Positions 1 through 8,577 are shown, counted from the stretch's first letter. The stretch is DNA of 57,078 bases from Tepidisphaera sp. (GCA_016124375.1 WGNV01000014.1:1-57078); one strand, 5' to 3'. Translations and numbers: made by a program. Notes: generated by a model from the sequence alone, not told the origin.

Positions 1-67
1 ACGGCCGGCCGGGATCAGGCTCTGTGACGGCCGGGACGGCCGAGGCACACACGGATCACGCGGCCGG

Positions 68-97
68 CGTCATCCCGCCCCATGGGGCGGGATGACG
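68..97. repeat. Perfect 30-bp palindrome
   Basis: The two 15-base arms are exactly complementary; the centre is CCATGG. It would form a very stable hairpin in RNA of either strand. No T-tract follows on either side, so it looks more like a REP-type element than a terminator. It lies about 200 bp downstream of the minus-strand gene ending at 298. Confidence 0.75.
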
Positions 98-239
98 GGG
101 GAAACATACAAGGCACAGAGGCACAGAGAAGAAGATCCAAGCAAACACAAAGAGATACGAGAAGGACGAGGAAGAGGAGACAGGAATCTGCAGGCTCGCG
201 TCTTGCTATCTCGCTGCCGCATGGTTTGATGGCTGCCTG

Positions 240-292
240 AACTTCGTCTCTCCGGAACTTCGTCTCTCCGTCTCTCCGGAACTTCGTCTCTT
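240..292. repeat. Short tandem repeat, AACTTCGTCTCTCCGG unit
   Basis: The 16-base unit occurs about three times with one truncated copy inside. The last 20 bases of the array occur again, inverted, at 56751-56770. Both copies sit just downstream of the 3' end of a gene. Confidence 0.7.
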
Positions 293-297
293 CCCCC

Positions 298-1056
298 TCA
301 GTTCCAACTGCACCCCTTGGGCCAGTCTTCCGGGTGCTGAGCCGCGGCTCGCCGGATGAGGCTCGACAGGTGGTCGAGCTCGTGCAGAATCATCTTCGCG
401 CGGTTGTCGGCGCTGGGCTCGGCCAGCAGGCGATAGCGCAGGCCGTCATCGCTGATGAGCGTGAAGCTCACCAGCTCGAGCAGCGCACTGGGGTGAAAAT
501 CAGCGTTCTTGACGTACTCCAGCACGTCCTTCGCGACCGTCATCTGGGTCAGCGGGCCCTCGCTCAGCATCTCCCGCATCCGTTCGCGGGCCTCGGAGAG
601 GAACGGCGTCGACTCACCCACGTACGTCGCGGCTTCGCCCTCGCTCTCCTCGGGCTCGCTCCGGGCGTTCTCCAGCCCCACGGGCTCGAGCATCGCCATG
701 CGATACCGCCGCCCCTGCTCCGCGGGCAGCTCGCTCACGATCCTCGCGCGGCACACGCCCTGGATCACCACGTTGAACCGCCCGTCGGGCAGCTTTTCGT
801 GTTGCATGATCTGTCCCACGCACACCGCGGGGCGCACGGGCGGGTTGCCGTGGTATTGCTGCTTCCACGCCGCTCCATCGAAAACCGCCATCGCGAACTG
901 CCCCGCCCCGTCCAGGGCGTGCTCGATCATCTGGCGATAGCGAGGCTCAAAGATGTGCAGGGGCAGCACCTGCTGGGGCAGCAGCGTGACCTTATCGAGC
1001 GGGAAGATCGGCAGCGCTTTGCCGAAGTTCACCTGGATGGAGGTTTCCTCGGACAT
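298..1056 (-). CDS. Lon substrate-binding (LON) domain protein
   Basis: This 252-residue protein is a stand-alone LON N-terminal domain of the kind that begins ATP-dependent protease La, without AAA+ or protease parts. Visible hallmarks are the opening LPIFPLDKVTLLPQQVLPL (residues 15-33), then HIFEPRYRQMIEHAL (34-48), and a central GQIMQHEKLPDGRFNVVIQG stretch that matches the beta-barrel of the family. A second half with helical segments follows (about residues 145-240). Family members of this size are cytosolic and have no proven enzymatic role; substrate recognition is the usual proposal. The ATG at 1056 has AAGG about 8 bases upstream. It lies 66 bp downstream of nuoH on the same strand. 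Confidence 0.85.
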   Translation of the reverse strand: MSEETSIQVNFGKALPIFPLDKVTLLPQQVLPLHIFEPRYRQMIEHALDGAGQFAMAVFDGAAWKQQYHGNPPVRPAVCVGQIMQHEKLPDGRFNVVIQGVCRARIVSELPAEQGRRYRMAMLEPVGLENARSEPEESEGEAATYVGESTPFLSEARERMREMLSEGPLTQMTVAKDVLEYVKNADFHPSALLELVSFTLISDDGLRYRLLAEPSADNRAKMILHELDHLSSLIRRAAAQHPEDWPKGCSWN

Positions 1057-1122
1057 CGATGTACCTTATGACCCCGGGACGACGGCGCGCCCGCTGAGGC
1101 GGACGCGGCCCCCACCCCCGCC

Positions 1123-2451
1123 TCATGCCGGCAGCGAGCCCTGCATCGGACGGTCCTCAAGCGCCATCGCTTCCGACGACTGCGTGAGCACCCGCTCGCC
1201 CGGCACCGGGCTGAAGCGCGAGCCGTACAGCGGAAGCTTGTGGTTGGACGTCGTCTTGGGAATCAGGGGCGAGGCGAGCCAGGTCAGCACGAACAGCCCG
1301 ACGTTGACAACGCCCATTTCCAGGGTGCTGGTGCGACCCAGGTACACCATCACGCTGACCGCCACCACCTGCACCAGGGCGACGGGAATCACGAACTGCC
1401 ACGCCATCGCCATCACCTGGTCGTAGCGCAGCCGCGGAATCGTCCAGCGGACCACCATCATGAAGCACACCACCAGAATGACCTTGGTGAGATAGACCAC
1501 CATCTTGGCGATCACCGCCAAGAAACCGACGTCATCGGGGCTGAGCCCGGGGATCAGCGGCAGGTGGTAGCCGCCGAAGAAGAGCAACACCAGGAACGCC
1601 GAACTCGTCACCAGGTGGGCGTACTCGGCCAGGAAGAAGAGCGCGAAACGCATCGCCGAATACTCGGTGTGGTAGCCGCCGACGAGTTCCTGCTCGGCCT
1701 CCGCGTTGTCGAACGGCGCCCGGTTGCCCTCGGCCATGATGGCGATGAAGAAAATGACCGCGGCCAGGGGCTGAGCGAGAACGCCCCACCCGCTGGTCGC
1801 CTGATGACGCACGATCGAGTCGGGCGCGACCGACCCATACACCAACAGAACACTCAGCAGCGCCAGGCCCATGGGGATCTCGTAGCTGAGCATCTGGGCA
1901 GTGGCGCGAAGGCCCCCGAGGAATGAATATTTGTTGTTGCTGGCCCAGCCGCCGAGCGTGACGCCATACACGCCAAGTGACGCGACGGCCAGGAGATACA
2001 CGATTCCGATGCCTACGTGGGCCCCGGCCACGTGCACCGGCCCGCCCTTGATGGTCGCATGGATCAGCGGCACGTGAATATCCGGGCAGTTCCAGACCCC
2101 GCCCCAGGGGATGACCACAAAGCCGATCAGCGCCGGCACGATGATGATGATCGGGGCGAGCGTGAACAGCACCTTGTCCACCCGGCTAGGGGTGAAGTCT
2201 TCCTTCAGGATGAACTTCACGCCGTCGGCCAGAGGCTGGCCCAGGCCCAGGCAGCCCTTGAGGAACGCCAGGAACGGCAGGCCAAAGTCAAAGCCGACGC
2301 GGTTCGGACCGATGCGGTCCTGGATGTACGCGGAGATCTTGCGTTCGGCCATGACCAGGTAGGCGCACATGACCAGCACCACGTGCACCATCAGCAGGTT
2401 CACGACGACGTTGACCACCAGTTGGGCAGTAATCCATGAGGGGAGCGTCAT
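1123..2451 (-). CDS. nuoH: NADH-quinone oxidoreductase subunit H
   Basis: Membrane subunit of respiratory complex I that forms much of the quinone-access channel next to the peripheral arm. The 442-residue protein has about eight hydrophobic segments and the diagnostic ERKISAYIQDRIGPNRVG loop after the first helix, plus EGNRAPFDNAEAEQELVGGY and the following YHTEYSAMRFALFFLAEYA in the middle. The start is placed at ATG 2451 because homologues begin near this first helix; an in-frame GTG at 2520 would add 23 unlike residues. No other nuo gene lies in the window, so this subunit is separated from the rest of its operon. Confidence 0.93.
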   Translation of the reverse strand: MTLPSWITAQLVVNVVVNLLMVHVVLVMCAYLVMAERKISAYIQDRIGPNRVGFDFGLPFLAFLKGCLGLGQPLADGVKFILKEDFTPSRVDKVLFTLAPIIIIVPALIGFVVIPWGGVWNCPDIHVPLIHATIKGGPVHVAGAHVGIGIVYLLAVASLGVYGVTLGGWASNNKYSFLGGLRATAQMLSYEIPMGLALLSVLLVYGSVAPDSIVRHQATSGWGVLAQPLAAVIFFIAIMAEGNRAPFDNAEAEQELVGGYHTEYSAMRFALFFLAEYAHLVTSSAFLVLLFFGGYHLPLIPGLSPDDVGFLAVIAKMVVYLTKVILVVCFMMVVRWTIPRLRYDQVMAMAWQFVIPVALVQVVAVSVMVYLGRTSTLEMGVVNVGLFVLTWLASPLIPKTTSNHKLPLYGSRFSPVPGERVLTQSSEAMALEDRPMQGSLPA

Positions 2452-2571
2452 GCGGGCCAAGTGTAGACGCTGGGCGGGTGGGCGTGGGGCTCCTGTGTCT
2501 CCTCCGGGTGACAAGTCCACTATTTGGCGCGCATAACCGGTAGATGCGCCCCCTCGCGGGCCAGGGGAGGC

Positions 2572-2895
2572 TCAAAAGTCGTCGGAAGCGGGGCGGCGCT
2601 TGGCGGGGGATTCTCGCTTGGAGGCGGGGGCAGAGGCGAGTTCGCCCGCGATGCGCGCGAGATCCGCGAGATTGCGGGGGGTGGTGATCTGCTCGACGTC
2701 GGCCTTGTCGGCGCCGGCCTTGAGCATGGTGTCGGCGGCTCTCTGCCAGAGTTTGTCGGCGGCTTTGCCGGGCGAAGCGACGGCGAGTTCGGAGACGATT
2801 TCTTGCAGGCGATTGGCGAGCACGGTGTCGCGGTGCGCGTAGAAACGCTTCACGATGTCTTGCTGGTAGGACGTGAGGTACTGCCCTTTGGACAT
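2572..2895 (-). CDS. Hypothetical protein, helical
   Basis: Small 107-residue protein starting MSKGQYLTSYQQDIVKRFYA. It reads as a mostly helical domain (DIVKRFYAHRDTVLANRLQEIV, then LADLARIAGELASA) followed by a short basic Ser/Pro/Lys tail. No catalytic motif, signal peptide or membrane segment is visible. The reading frame continues upstream to 3084, but that part is Pro/Ser-rich and overlaps the neighbouring gene, so the ATG at 2895 is preferred. Function unknown. Confidence 0.6.
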   Translation of the reverse strand: MSKGQYLTSYQQDIVKRFYAHRDTVLANRLQEIVSELAVASPGKAADKLWQRAADTMLKAGADKADVEQITTPRNLADLARIAGELASAPASKRESPAKRRPASDDF

Positions 2896-2938
2896 GGGGG
2901 GATGGTACGGGGAGAGGGGCGGGGGTGCGATGAAGGAG

Positions 2939-3298
2939 TCAGTTGATCGCCTGCCAGAAATCGAGTTCGAGGATGACGTAGTTTGCGACGGCCTCGGCCT
3001 GGGAACTGAATATCGTCCATTCCCAGTTGCCCCGGCTGAGTCGTCGTCCGACGGCGCCTTGTTCTGTGAGCGCGAAGCCGCCATCGGTTCGTTTGTCTTC
3101 TGAGTACATCAGCCACTGCATCGCGAGGTCGGGGTGGGCGTCGATGAGTGGGATGAGATCGGAGTGAGTGAAGAGCGGGCGCAGGTTGGCGTAGTCGGCC
3201 TGGGAAAGCGCATCGCGCAGTGTGAGGCCCTTGCCGCGGCAAGAGGTGTCGTGACCGATCGAAAGAATGCACAGGAGTTTTTCCGGCTCGACTGACAC
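2939..3298 (-). CDS. Hypothetical protein
   Basis: A 119-residue soluble protein with a GTG start at 3298 and no clear ribosome-binding site. It contains LRPLFTHSDLIPLIDAHPDL and a C-terminal stretch rich in aromatic residues (NWEWTIFSSQAEAVANYVIL). It has balanced composition and no repeats, which supports a real gene. I do not recognise the family. It ends 43 bp before the next minus-strand start. Confidence 0.5.
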   Translation of the reverse strand: MSVEPEKLLCILSIGHDTSCRGKGLTLRDALSQADYANLRPLFTHSDLIPLIDAHPDLAMQWLMYSEDKRTDGGFALTEQGAVGRRLSRGNWEWTIFSSQAEAVANYVILELDFWQAIN

Positions 3299-3350
3299 GC
3301 GGGACTGTATCTGCGGCTAGGAGAGGGTTGCGAGGAGGACCAAAGCCGCG

Positions 3351-3420
3351 GAGCGACGGGCGTGATACGGAGTTGTGATTCGTGCGCCTGGGAGACCCTC
3401 GCTGGCGCTTCGGGCTCGTG
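3351..3420 (-). repeat. Dispersed inverted-repeat element, copy A (half)
   Basis: Contains the arm AGACCCTCGCTGGCGCTTCG running to GGGCTCGTG (3393-3420), the reverse complement of the forward arms at 4533 and 42898. It also carries the GAGCGACGGG core (3351-3360) that occurs inside copy B at 4580-4589. No matching left arm is recognisable, so this looks like a decayed or partial copy. Confidence 0.65.
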
Positions 3421-3436
3421 CCGGGGAGTTGTTCGA

Positions 3437-4525
3437 TCAGTTGCGAGCCGTGAGGTAGATGGCGATGAGAAGAACGATGACACCGAAGGTGACGGCCAGC
3501 GCGATCTTGATCGCCGACCACGGGCGCTCGCCCTGCACTTCGCCCGTCCGGGCGTTCACGAGAAAATGGAACACCTTGCCCTGGAAGCGATACGCCGAGA
3601 TCCACACCGGCAGCAGCAGGTGTTTGAAGGTGATGTCGCTATAGGCGGTGTCTTTGCTGCTGATGCGCTGTTCATCGCCCCCGATGTCGCCGCAGATCGT
3701 TGAATCGATCTCGGGCTCCATCAGGCCCTGGGCGATGACGAAGCCGTCGGCGAGGTCGATGCGGTAGCACTCGGCGGTGAAGCCCGCGAGGTAGTCGTCG
3801 GCGTAGGGGACGGCGTCGTGGGTGTCCCAGGGTTCGAGCTTGCGGGCTTTGTCGGTGGGGAGTGAGCCGCCCGCGAGGACAACGACGTCATCGAAGTCAT
3901 TTTCGACGCGGCCAGAGACGCTGGTCCAGCGGATGCGCCGGACCTGGCGGCTTTCGCGCCGGCCGTTCACCGTCACCCACTCGGTTTCGTAGTACGCGTC
4001 GCCCCGCTGCCCGGTGTAGCGCGTGTCGGTGTGGGCGTCGTAGGTCCAGGCGGGCATGTACACGCCGGTGATGCCGCTATCGAGCATGCTCTGGGATCTG
4101 AGCTTGCTCGGGGCAAACCACAGCGACTTGATCCACTTCTTGAAGGAGGCCGCGGCCTGGTCCTTAGTGATCTTGAAGGGCAGCACGGCGTTGGGGCGGA
4201 TGCGGTTCTCGCCCCCTGGCTGGACGACGATGTTGGTGCCGCAGAACGGGCACGAAAAACTGGTGACGTTGGCCGGAGGCGAGACGATCGCGGCGCACGC
4301 CTGGCACGTGACCTGCGCGACGAAGTCCGTCGGCGCGGCTTCCTTCTGCTTCGCCAGCGTCGCCTTGAAATCGAGTTCCTGCGCCTCACCCTCCGGGGCG
4401 ATCTGATTTTCGCAGCCACAGAACGGACACTTGAGGGCGGACGTCCCCGGCGCGAACTCCAGCTTCGCCCCGCACTGTTTGCAGGGGAAGCGGCGTTCGG
4501 TGGTGGCGGGAACCTGAGTATCCAT
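3437..4525 (-). CDS. Zinc-ribbon membrane protein
   Basis: 362 residues. The N-terminal half has two zinc-ribbon pairs: CKQCGAKLEF with CPFCGCENQI (about residues 15-42), and CQACAAIV with CPFCGTNIVV (about 75-102). The middle carries the family signature beginning AVLPFKITKDQAAASFKKWI, then GVYMPAWTYDAHTDTRYTG. One C-terminal membrane helix (about 340-358, IKIALAVTFGVIVLLIAIYL) anchors the protein. Such proteins are sometimes annotated, on weak grounds, as TFIIB-type zinc finger or PriA-like; there is no helicase domain here. The next upstream gene encodes an SPFH/GYF protein, and such pairs are known in other bacteria. Dispersed repeat copies flank the gene on both sides. Function unknown. 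Confidence 0.7.
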   Translation of the reverse strand: MDTQVPATTERRFPCKQCGAKLEFAPGTSALKCPFCGCENQIAPEGEAQELDFKATLAKQKEAAPTDFVAQVTCQACAAIVSPPANVTSFSCPFCGTNIVVQPGGENRIRPNAVLPFKITKDQAAASFKKWIKSLWFAPSKLRSQSMLDSGITGVYMPAWTYDAHTDTRYTGQRGDAYYETEWVTVNGRRESRQVRRIRWTSVSGRVENDFDDVVVLAGGSLPTDKARKLEPWDTHDAVPYADDYLAGFTAECYRIDLADGFVIAQGLMEPEIDSTICGDIGGDEQRISSKDTAYSDITFKHLLLPVWISAYRFQGKVFHFLVNARTGEVQGERPWSAIKIALAVTFGVIVLLIAIYLTARN

Positions 4526-4532
4526 TGGGGTG

Positions 4533-4639
4533 CTACGCGCCCGAAGCGCGAGCGAGGGTCTCGATGGTGAATGGAATCGGAGCGACGGGAGTGTTCGTTC
4601 GTGAGCCGGGGAGATTCTCCCTGGCGTTTCCGGCGCGAC
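4533..4639. repeat. Dispersed inverted-repeat element, copy B
   Basis: The forward arm is TACGCGCCCGAAGCGCGAGC continuing to GAGGGTC (4533-4560). A degenerate reverse arm lies at 4611-4639 (GATTCTCCCTGGCGTTTCCG). The core GAGCGACGGG is shared with copy A. The element fills nearly the whole gap between two minus-strand genes and would fold into a hairpin in their transcript. Confidence 0.65.
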
Positions 4640-4640
4640 A

Positions 4641-5741
4641 TTACTGCGGGGGCAACGGCGGAGGCGTCACGAAGAGCATCGCCAGCTCGGGCACGTCCTT
4701 GGCGGGCGTCCACCCGCTCATGCCGTTGCGCCACACCAGCACTGTCGGCCCGAACTCTCCCGTAGCCGCCTTGGATCGCAGCATCCCGATATCAAACGGC
4801 CCCGCCTGCTGGCCATTGATCGCGACGAAGAACGGCGACTGCTGGGGCAGAGGTGGGGGCGAGCCGGGGCCGGCGTTCGCCACGCCCGGGCCGCTGGCGG
4901 CCTGGGCCATGGTGCCCGCAAACATCTGGCCCATGCCCATGCCGATGACGGCGCCTCCCGCGCCGGGGTTCTTGGCCGCGTCGCGGATGGCCTCGGCCGC
5001 CTGGAACTTGGCGTAGGCGTTGAGATCGCCCACGATGCCCATGCTCGAGCGCTTGTCCAGCGCCGCTTCCACCTCCGGCGGCAGCGACACGTTCTCGATG
5101 AGCAGCGTCGAGAGCTCAATACCCAGTTTGTCGAACTCGGGCTTCATGACCTCGGCGATGGTGCCGCCGATGGTGCGGTAGTTGCCCGCGAGGTCGAGCA
5201 TCGGGATCTTGGCGTGGCCCAGCGCGTCGCCCAGGTTGCTGACGATGAGGTTGCGGAGCTGGGCGCTGATCTCGTCGATCGTAAAGTGCCCGTCGGTGCC
5301 GACCACGTTCTTGATGAACGTGCCGGCGTCGCGCACCCGCATGGCGTAGGTGCCGAAGGCGCGGAGGCGGACCGGGCCAAACTCCGGATCCCGGAGCATG
5401 ACGGGGTTCATCGTGCCCCACTTTTGGTCGGTGAACAGCCGCGTGGAGACGAAGTAGACCTCGGCCTTGAAGGGCGATTCAAAGCCGTATTTCCAGCCCT
5501 TCAGCGTCGCCAGGATCGGCAGGTTCTTGGTCTCCAGCGTGTGCGTGCCGGGGGGAAAGACGTCTGCCAACTGGCCTTCGTTGATGAAGACGGCGGTCTG
5601 CCCCTCTCGCACCACCAACTTGGCGCCGTACTTGATCTCGTTCTGGAACCGCTCGAAGCGGTAGCACAGCGTGTTGTTGGAGTCATCCAGGAACTGGATG
5701 ATGTCGATCAGTTCGTGCTTCAGGCGATCCCAGATACCCAT
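4641..5741 (-). CDS. SPFH-domain protein with C-terminal GYF_2 domain
   Basis: 366 residues. The first ~230 residues are an SPFH/band-7-like domain of the family sometimes labelled 'virion core protein': it has VVREGQTAVFINEGQLADVF (about 42-61), PGTHTLETKNLPIL, and a long central SPFH fold. A Gly/Ala/Met-rich linker (about 255-300) leads to a GYF_2 domain (about 305-357: FFVAINGQQAGPFDIGMLRS... WRNGMSGW) expected to bind proline-rich peptides. There is no membrane segment. A strong AGGAGG lies 8 bases before the ATG. The following gene is a zinc-ribbon membrane protein; the two probably act together at the membrane, but the process is unknown. Confidence 0.8.
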   Translation of the reverse strand: MGIWDRLKHELIDIIQFLDDSNNTLCYRFERFQNEIKYGAKLVVREGQTAVFINEGQLADVFPPGTHTLETKNLPILATLKGWKYGFESPFKAEVYFVSTRLFTDQKWGTMNPVMLRDPEFGPVRLRAFGTYAMRVRDAGTFIKNVVGTDGHFTIDEISAQLRNLIVSNLGDALGHAKIPMLDLAGNYRTIGGTIAEVMKPEFDKLGIELSTLLIENVSLPPEVEAALDKRSSMGIVGDLNAYAKFQAAEAIRDAAKNPGAGGAVIGMGMGQMFAGTMAQAASGPGVANAGPGSPPPLPQQSPFFVAINGQQAGPFDIGMLRSKAATGEFGPTVLVWRNGMSGWTPAKDVPELAMLFVTPPPLPPQ

Positions 5742-5813
5742 GTGCGGCCCTCCTCGCGATGCGTGTCGTCAGCAGGTTGATCGGGGTTCGGCCCCCCCGG
5801 TTTCGCTCCAAGT

Positions 5814-7088
5814 CTACCGAGTCTGCCCCTCGCCCCGCACCACCCAGCGCCGGGTCGTCAGTTCCTCCAGACCCATCGGCCCATACGCGTGCACGCGGCT
5901 CGTGCTGATGCCGATCTCCGCCCCCAGGCCCAGTTGAAACCCGTCGTTGAAACGCGTGCTGGCGTTGATGACGACGCAACTGGACTGGACGTGGCGCGCA
6001 AACCAGTCGGCGGCCGCCGGGTTCGTGGTGAGTATCGCCTCGGTGTGGTCCGAGCCGTACCTATGCACGTGGGCGATCGCGTCGTCCATGCCCTCCACCA
6101 ACTTGAGCGCGACCACCAGGTCCAGAAACTCGCGTCCGAAGTCATCGTCGCCCGCGGGCTCGGCATAGGGCGTCAGGGCCAGCGCCCGCGCCTCCGCCCG
6201 CACCTGCACGCCCGCCTCGCGATACGCCTCGCACAATCGCGGCACCAACTCCCCCGCCACCTTGGCGTGCACCAGCACGCACTCCGCCGCGTTGCATGTC
6301 GCCGGGGCGCTGGTCTTGGCCGTCACGCACACCCTGAGTGCCATCTCCAGGTCCGCGTCCTCGTGCACGTAGATGTGGCACACACCCTGGGCGTGCTGCA
6401 CCGTGGGCATCTTGGCGTGCTCGCGCACGAACTTCACCAGCTCCGCCCCGCCCCGGGGGATCGCGAGGTCAATGCAGTCCGCCATGCCCAGCAGCTCACG
6501 GGTCTGTTCGCGCTCCAGGCTCGGCAAGACCACGCACGCGTCTTTGTTGTGCCCGCACCCCTCCAGCACGGCGTGGATGAACTTGCTGATCGCGATGTTC
6601 GTCTGGCTCGCCTCGCGCCCGCCTTTCAGAATGCACGCGTTGCCCGCTTTGAAACAAAGCCCAAATGCGTCGAGCGTTACCAGGGGCCTGGCCTCGTAGA
6701 TCATCAGGATCACGCCCAGGGGCGAGCGCACCCGCTGCACGTTTAGCCCGCTGGGCACGGTGCGTTCTTCCACCACCTTGCCGACCGGGTCGTCCATCGC
6801 CGCGATCTGACGCAGCCCGGCCACGCACTGCGAGATCGATTCGGGCGTGAGCCGCAGGCGGGCGATCTTCGCCTCGGGCAACCCCGCTTCTTTCGCCCGC
6901 GCCACATCCTGCGTGTTGAACATCATCAGCACCGGAGCCGCGGCCTCCACGCTCTCGGCAACCCCCAGCAGCACCTGGTCCTTGTATTCCCGCGGCACGA
7001 TCGCCACCTCGCGCGAAGCCGCTCGCGCGGCCAGTGCGGCTTGCCGAAGGTCAGAGGTCGCAGGCGTGTGTTGGGATTCGTCGGTCAT
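5814..7088 (-). CDS. proA: Glutamate-5-semialdehyde dehydrogenase (gamma-glutamyl phosphate reductase)
   Basis: Second enzyme of proline synthesis: reduces gamma-glutamyl phosphate to glutamate-5-semialdehyde with NADPH. The 424-residue protein has the family motifs PLGVILMIYEARP, GNACILKGGREA, the catalytic-cysteine region KTSAPATCNAAECVLVH, and the C-terminal stretch SCVVINASTRFNDG followed by GLGAEIGIST. Length matches the family (about 415-430). ATG 7088 is chosen because the extra 27 upstream residues are Ser/Asn-rich and unlike ProA. It lies 112 bp downstream of proB on the same strand, so the two probably form an operon. Confidence 0.95.
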   Translation of the reverse strand: MTDESQHTPATSDLRQAALAARAASREVAIVPREYKDQVLLGVAESVEAAAPVLMMFNTQDVARAKEAGLPEAKIARLRLTPESISQCVAGLRQIAAMDDPVGKVVEERTVPSGLNVQRVRSPLGVILMIYEARPLVTLDAFGLCFKAGNACILKGGREASQTNIAISKFIHAVLEGCGHNKDACVVLPSLEREQTRELLGMADCIDLAIPRGGAELVKFVREHAKMPTVQHAQGVCHIYVHEDADLEMALRVCVTAKTSAPATCNAAECVLVHAKVAGELVPRLCEAYREAGVQVRAEARALALTPYAEPAGDDDFGREFLDLVVALKLVEGMDDAIAHVHRYGSDHTEAILTTNPAAADWFARHVQSSCVVINASTRFNDGFQLGLGAEIGISTSRVHAYGPMGLEELTTRRWVVRGEGQTR

Positions 7089-7133
7089 GGATTTATTACG
7101 GTTCGCGTTCGTGCTTGATTGTTGCAGGTTTGA

Positions 7134-7165
7134 CCCGGAGATTCGCCTGCGGCTCATCTCCGGCG
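7134..7165. repeat. 32-bp dispersed hairpin element, copy 1
   Basis: Sits in the proB-proA spacer. Identical over 32 bases, in inverted orientation, to 44151-44182. Internally it folds as CCGGAGAT...ATCTCCGG with an inner GCC-TGC-GGC step. Confidence 0.85.
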
Positions 7166-7200
7166 TCATTTGTGGAGATGGGGGCGCATACGGGCCGGCG

Positions 7201-8337
7201 TCACGGTTTCACCACCATGTCGTTGCGGTGCACAACTTCCTCGCGCAGGCAGTAGCCGAGAACGGCTTCGATCTGGTCGGAGCGTTTGCCCCGGATGGCG
7301 CGGACTTCGTCGGCGTCGTAGGCGCACAGGCCTCGGGCGATGGCGCCGGCGGGGCCGATGATTTCGACGACCGCGTTGGCGGGAAAATGCCCTTCGACAT
7401 GGCTGATGCCGCCCGGCAGCAGGCTGGCGCCTCGCGTCGTGATGGCCGCGGCAGCGCCGGCGTCGATCGTCAGCCGCCCTCGCACGCGCGAGGCATGCCC
7501 AATCCAGCGACGGCGTCCGCCCCGGACCTTGGCACGGGGCGGGAAGTGCGTGCCCAGTGCTTCGCCCGCCAACACGCGCCCGACAACGCCCGCCTCCGCC
7601 CCCGGCGCGATCACCACGTGCGCGCCCGCGTCGGTCGCGATCTCCGCGGCGTCGATCTTCGTCGCCATGCCTCCCGTGCCCACGCCGCTCACCTCGCCCC
7701 GCACATGCTCGCGTGCGGCCGCGGCGCTCTCGAACACGGGCACCACCACCTCGCCCGCACCGCTCCCCTTGCCCGCGTACACGCCGCGCACGCTGGAGAG
7801 AATCACCAGCGCCTGCGCGTCGACCAATCCCGCGACCAGCGCCGACAGCCGGTCGTTATCACCCACCTTGATTTCCGCATACGACACGCTGTCGTTCTCA
7901 TTGATGATCGGCACCACGCCCGCCCCGAGCAGCTCGCCCAGCGTGTTGCGCGCGTTCAGTTGCCTTTCGCGGCTGTCGAGGTCATCCGCCGTCAGCAGCA
8001 CCTGCGCCACCGTCACGCCCGCGCTGCCGAACGCCTCTGCCCACGCGCCCATGAGGCGCTGCTGACCAATGGCGGCGGCCGCCTGCTTCTGCACGATCGC
8101 CCGGGGCATCGCGCTCAGCCCCAGCGCCCGAAACCCGCTGGCCACGGCGCCGGAGGTGACAACGACCGCCTCGCGCCCTCGCGCTCGCCACGCCGCGATA
8201 TCCGCCGCGAGCGCCCGCAGGCGCGCCGGATCAAGTTCGCCCCCGGGCGCGACGACAGCGCTCCCGAGCTTCACCACCACGCGGCGAGCACCCGCCAAGG
8301 CCGCACGGCTTGTGTTGTGATCAGCTTCATTCGCCAC
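7201..8337 (-). CDS. proB: Glutamate 5-kinase with PUA domain
   Basis: First enzyme of proline synthesis: phosphorylates the gamma-carboxyl of glutamate with ATP. The 378-residue protein has an amino-acid kinase domain (VVVKLGSAVV at about 18-27, VVVTSGAVASG, QKQAAAAIGQQRLM, GVVPIINENDSV, GDNDRLSALVA, GTGGMATKIDAA) and a C-terminal PUA domain (about 285-365). The reading frame stays open upstream to 8859 without an ATG near the domain. The start is the GTG at 8337 because AGGAG lies 5 bases upstream and the resulting length is typical. Proline feedback inhibition is usual for the family. Confidence 0.95.
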   Translation of the reverse strand: MANEADHNTSRAALAGARRVVVKLGSAVVAPGGELDPARLRALAADIAAWRARGREAVVVTSGAVASGFRALGLSAMPRAIVQKQAAAAIGQQRLMGAWAEAFGSAGVTVAQVLLTADDLDSRERQLNARNTLGELLGAGVVPIINENDSVSYAEIKVGDNDRLSALVAGLVDAQALVILSSVRGVYAGKGSGAGEVVVPVFESAAAAREHVRGEVSGVGTGGMATKIDAAEIATDAGAHVVIAPGAEAGVVGRVLAGEALGTHFPPRAKVRGGRRRWIGHASRVRGRLTIDAGAAAAITTRGASLLPGGISHVEGHFPANAVVEIIGPAGAIARGLCAYDADEVRAIRGKRSDQIEAVLGYCLREEVVHRNDMVVKP

Positions 8338-8577
8338 AGCCGCTCCTGCAAGTTTCGCCCCGGCGTGCCCTCGCCGCGCGATCAACGCAACGGTAGCAAC
8401 GCGCCCGGCGGGGCTGGGAACGTAGTGACGCACAGCATCGTGAAGCAGTGCGGCGCGAAGCACCACGCGTGTTCGAGGCTTCTGCGATTCCCCCGCGCCG
8501 GCCAAGGGGACATGATTCTTGTGAGTTCGTGGCTGATTCCGCGGAACCTGCGCCGCTACCGGTCGTCCCACGCTCCT
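8338..8577. other. Divergent intergenic region, proB / zinc-ribbon paralogue 1
   Basis: Must hold the promoters for proBA (minus) and for the plus-strand paralogue cluster. The proB ribosome-binding site AGGAG (minus strand, about 8343-8347) is the only clear signal; no convincing -35/-10 pair was found. Confidence 0.4.

Larger units (their letters stand above)
1..297. other. Gene-free left edge
   Basis: No credible gene is seen. The stretch holds a CGGCCG-GGA-CGGCCG hairpin at 28-42, a perfect 30-bp palindrome at 68-97, a purine-rich low-complexity tract at about 108-185, and a short tandem repeat at 240-292 that abuts the stop codon of the next minus-strand gene. Confidence 0.6.

Noticed and set aside
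6847..8577. In-frame upstream extension of paralogue 1
   Set aside because: Runs antisense over proA and proB. Alignment with paralogues 2 and 3 places the start at 8578.
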